NCBI GenBank assembly: GCA_002338615.1 | Contig: DDIS01000094.1 | Coordinates: 1-7,747 of the forward strand | Direction: 5' to 3' | DNA: 7,747 nucleotides | Source of the DNA: Proteobacteria bacterium UBA1844 | GTDB taxonomy: Bacteria; Pseudomonadota; Gammaproteobacteria; Steroidobacterales; Woeseiaceae | Notes under the pieces: generated by a model | Seen by the model: only the letters and a program-made list of their open reading frames with translations | What the model was told of the DNA's origin: nothing | Databases searched by the model: none | Shown here: piece after piece, positions 7,168 through 7,747 of the stretch | Layout: each line of letters opens with the position of its first letter | Position numbering within the stretch: the first letter of the stretch is position 1 | Position numbers and translations under genes: made by a program

Positions 7168-7662
7168 TTACTCAAGTACGGCCGCAAAGGTCGCCTGACC
7201 TTCGCCACCGGCAGCGAGTTCGCTTTGCATGACCCAACGGACATGCGTGTAATCCATGGTGGTTGCCGGGCGCTCTACGCCATCGTCCAGCACTGTCAGT
7301 TGACTGGCTCGTGCAAAGCTCTTGCCACCATCAACTGAAAATTCCACTTCGAGATCGTCGCCCGCAGCAGAACCCGCCACGTAAGTCAGCGTGTTTGCAA
7401 TCGGGTTGGTGATGACAACGTTGCCGGCAGGTTCATGGCCCGCATTACGAAAGGAGATCGTGTAAACAACCCGTTCACCGGGCACGACAGTCTCGGCCGC
7501 GACCAGTTTCGTTTCCTGCTTGCCATCATCGGTCTCTACAACAATTTCCTTCTGCACGGTCGTAGTGACTTCGATCGGAGTTGATTGCTGTGCAAAAGCG
7601 CTGCCTGCCAACAGCAGTGCTGCAATGCTCGCTGAAATACTCAATTTGCTTCGTACGCTCAT
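7168..7662 (-). CDS. Small exported DUF11-like single-domain protein
   Basis: First gene of the unit, 164 residues. Residues 1-24 form a clear Sec signal peptide: a basic start (MSVRSK), a hydrophobic core (SIAALLLAG) and the cleavage motif AFA before QQ. The mature part is about 140 residues. A threonine/valine-rich lead-in carries an acidic stretch (ETDDGKQET, 43-51). It is followed by one beta-sandwich with the pattern of DUF11-type conserved repeats: VVPGERVVYTISFRNAG (59-75), then NVVITNPIANTLTYVAGSA (81-99). There is no lipobox, cysteine, membrane anchor or sorting signal, so it is probably a soluble periplasmic or surface-delivered subunit. The ATG at 7662 is chosen because AGAGGA lies six bases upstream and the signal peptide begins there; the stop is TAA. 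The gene lies 89 bases upstream of gene 2. Its function is not known. A role as a partner or subunit of the large gene 3 protein is inferred only from linkage and shared fold. Confidence 0.9.
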   Translation of the reverse strand: MSVRSKLSISASIAALLLAGSAFAQQSTPIEVTTTVQKEIVVETDDGKQETKLVAAETVVPGERVVYTISFRNAGHEPAGNVVITNPIANTLTYVAGSAAGDDLEVEFSVDGGKSFARASQLTVLDDGVERPATTMDYTHVRWVMQSELAAGGEGQATFAAVLE

Positions 7663-7668
7663 GTCGAT

Positions 7669-7674
7669 TCCTCT
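7669..7674 (-). promoter_or_regulatory. Ribosome binding site of gene 1
   Basis: AGAGGA on the minus strand, six bases before the ATG at 7662. It fixes the start of gene 1 at the head of its signal peptide. Confidence 0.75.
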
Positions 7675-7689
7675 GGTTAACCGCTCAAA

Positions 7690-7718
7690 AATGTCTGGTG
7701 ACGTGAAATTGCTGTGAA
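7690..7718 (-). promoter_or_regulatory. Weak candidate sigma-70-type promoter for the operon
   Basis: On the minus strand TTCACA (7718-7713, five of six matches to TTGACA) is followed after 17 bases by GACATT (7695-7690, three of six matches to TATAAT). Spacing and position upstream of gene 1 are right, but the -10 match is poor and could be chance. Confidence 0.2.
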
Positions 7719-7727
7719 AATCCCACC

Positions 7728-7747
7728 GCAGGAGCGGCTTCCAGCCG
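7728..7747 (+). repeat. GTAG/REP-like hairpin repeat upstream of gene 1, cut by the window edge
   Basis: On the plus strand the segment begins GCAGGAGCGGCTTCC. CGGCT (7735-7739) pairs with AGCCG (7743-7747) around a three-base loop. The head shares AGGAGCG with the repeat at the other window end. The stem reaches the last base of the window, so its true end is unknown. Confidence 0.5.

Overview
The window looks like part of a Gram-negative chromosome, most likely a gammaproteobacterium. Three things suggest this: Sec signal peptides, an OmpA-type peptidoglycan-binding module joined to an outer-membrane beta-barrel, and short GTAG/REP-like hairpin repeats of the type known from Pseudomonas and Stenotrophomonas. 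The genus cannot be read from the sequence. I see no tRNA, rRNA, CRISPR array or transposase.

Almost all of the window is one three-gene unit on the minus strand, read from right to left. Gene 1 (7662 to 7168) encodes a small exported protein with a single DUF11-like beta-sandwich. Gene 2 (7078 to 5972) encodes a 368-residue exported protein with an N-terminal PG...N.A...SNT module and a C-terminal DUF11-like domain. Gene 3 (5948 to 33) encodes a very large (1971 residues as it stands) multidomain protein. It has beta-sandwich and DUF11 modules, then an OmpA-like domain, then Ig-like modules, and ends in a beta-barrel of about 800 residues. No terminator separates the genes and the gaps are short (89 and 23 bases), so an operon is likely. 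All three products are exported and made of related modules, so I infer that they form one cell-envelope or surface assembly. Its job is unknown.

The most striking local feature lies at the start of gene 3. A GC-rich 129-bp segment with two perfect hairpins sits between two copies of CTTAAG, right after the GTG start codon. Deleting the segment and one CTTAAG restores a compact signal peptide beginning M-L-K-H-R-L-A-A-V and also restores a perfect palindrome, TGCTTAAGCA. The segment is exactly 43 codons with no in-frame stop, so it looks like an in-frame palindromic mini-element inserted into a protein-coding gene, similar in concept to the Rickettsia palindromic elements.

The window ends carry REP-like hairpins: one just after the gene 3 stop (1-23, minus strand) and one upstream of gene 1 (7728-7747, plus strand, cut by the window edge). 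They point outward on either side of the operon. The plus-strand open frames inside gene 3 and gene 2 are treated as shadows.
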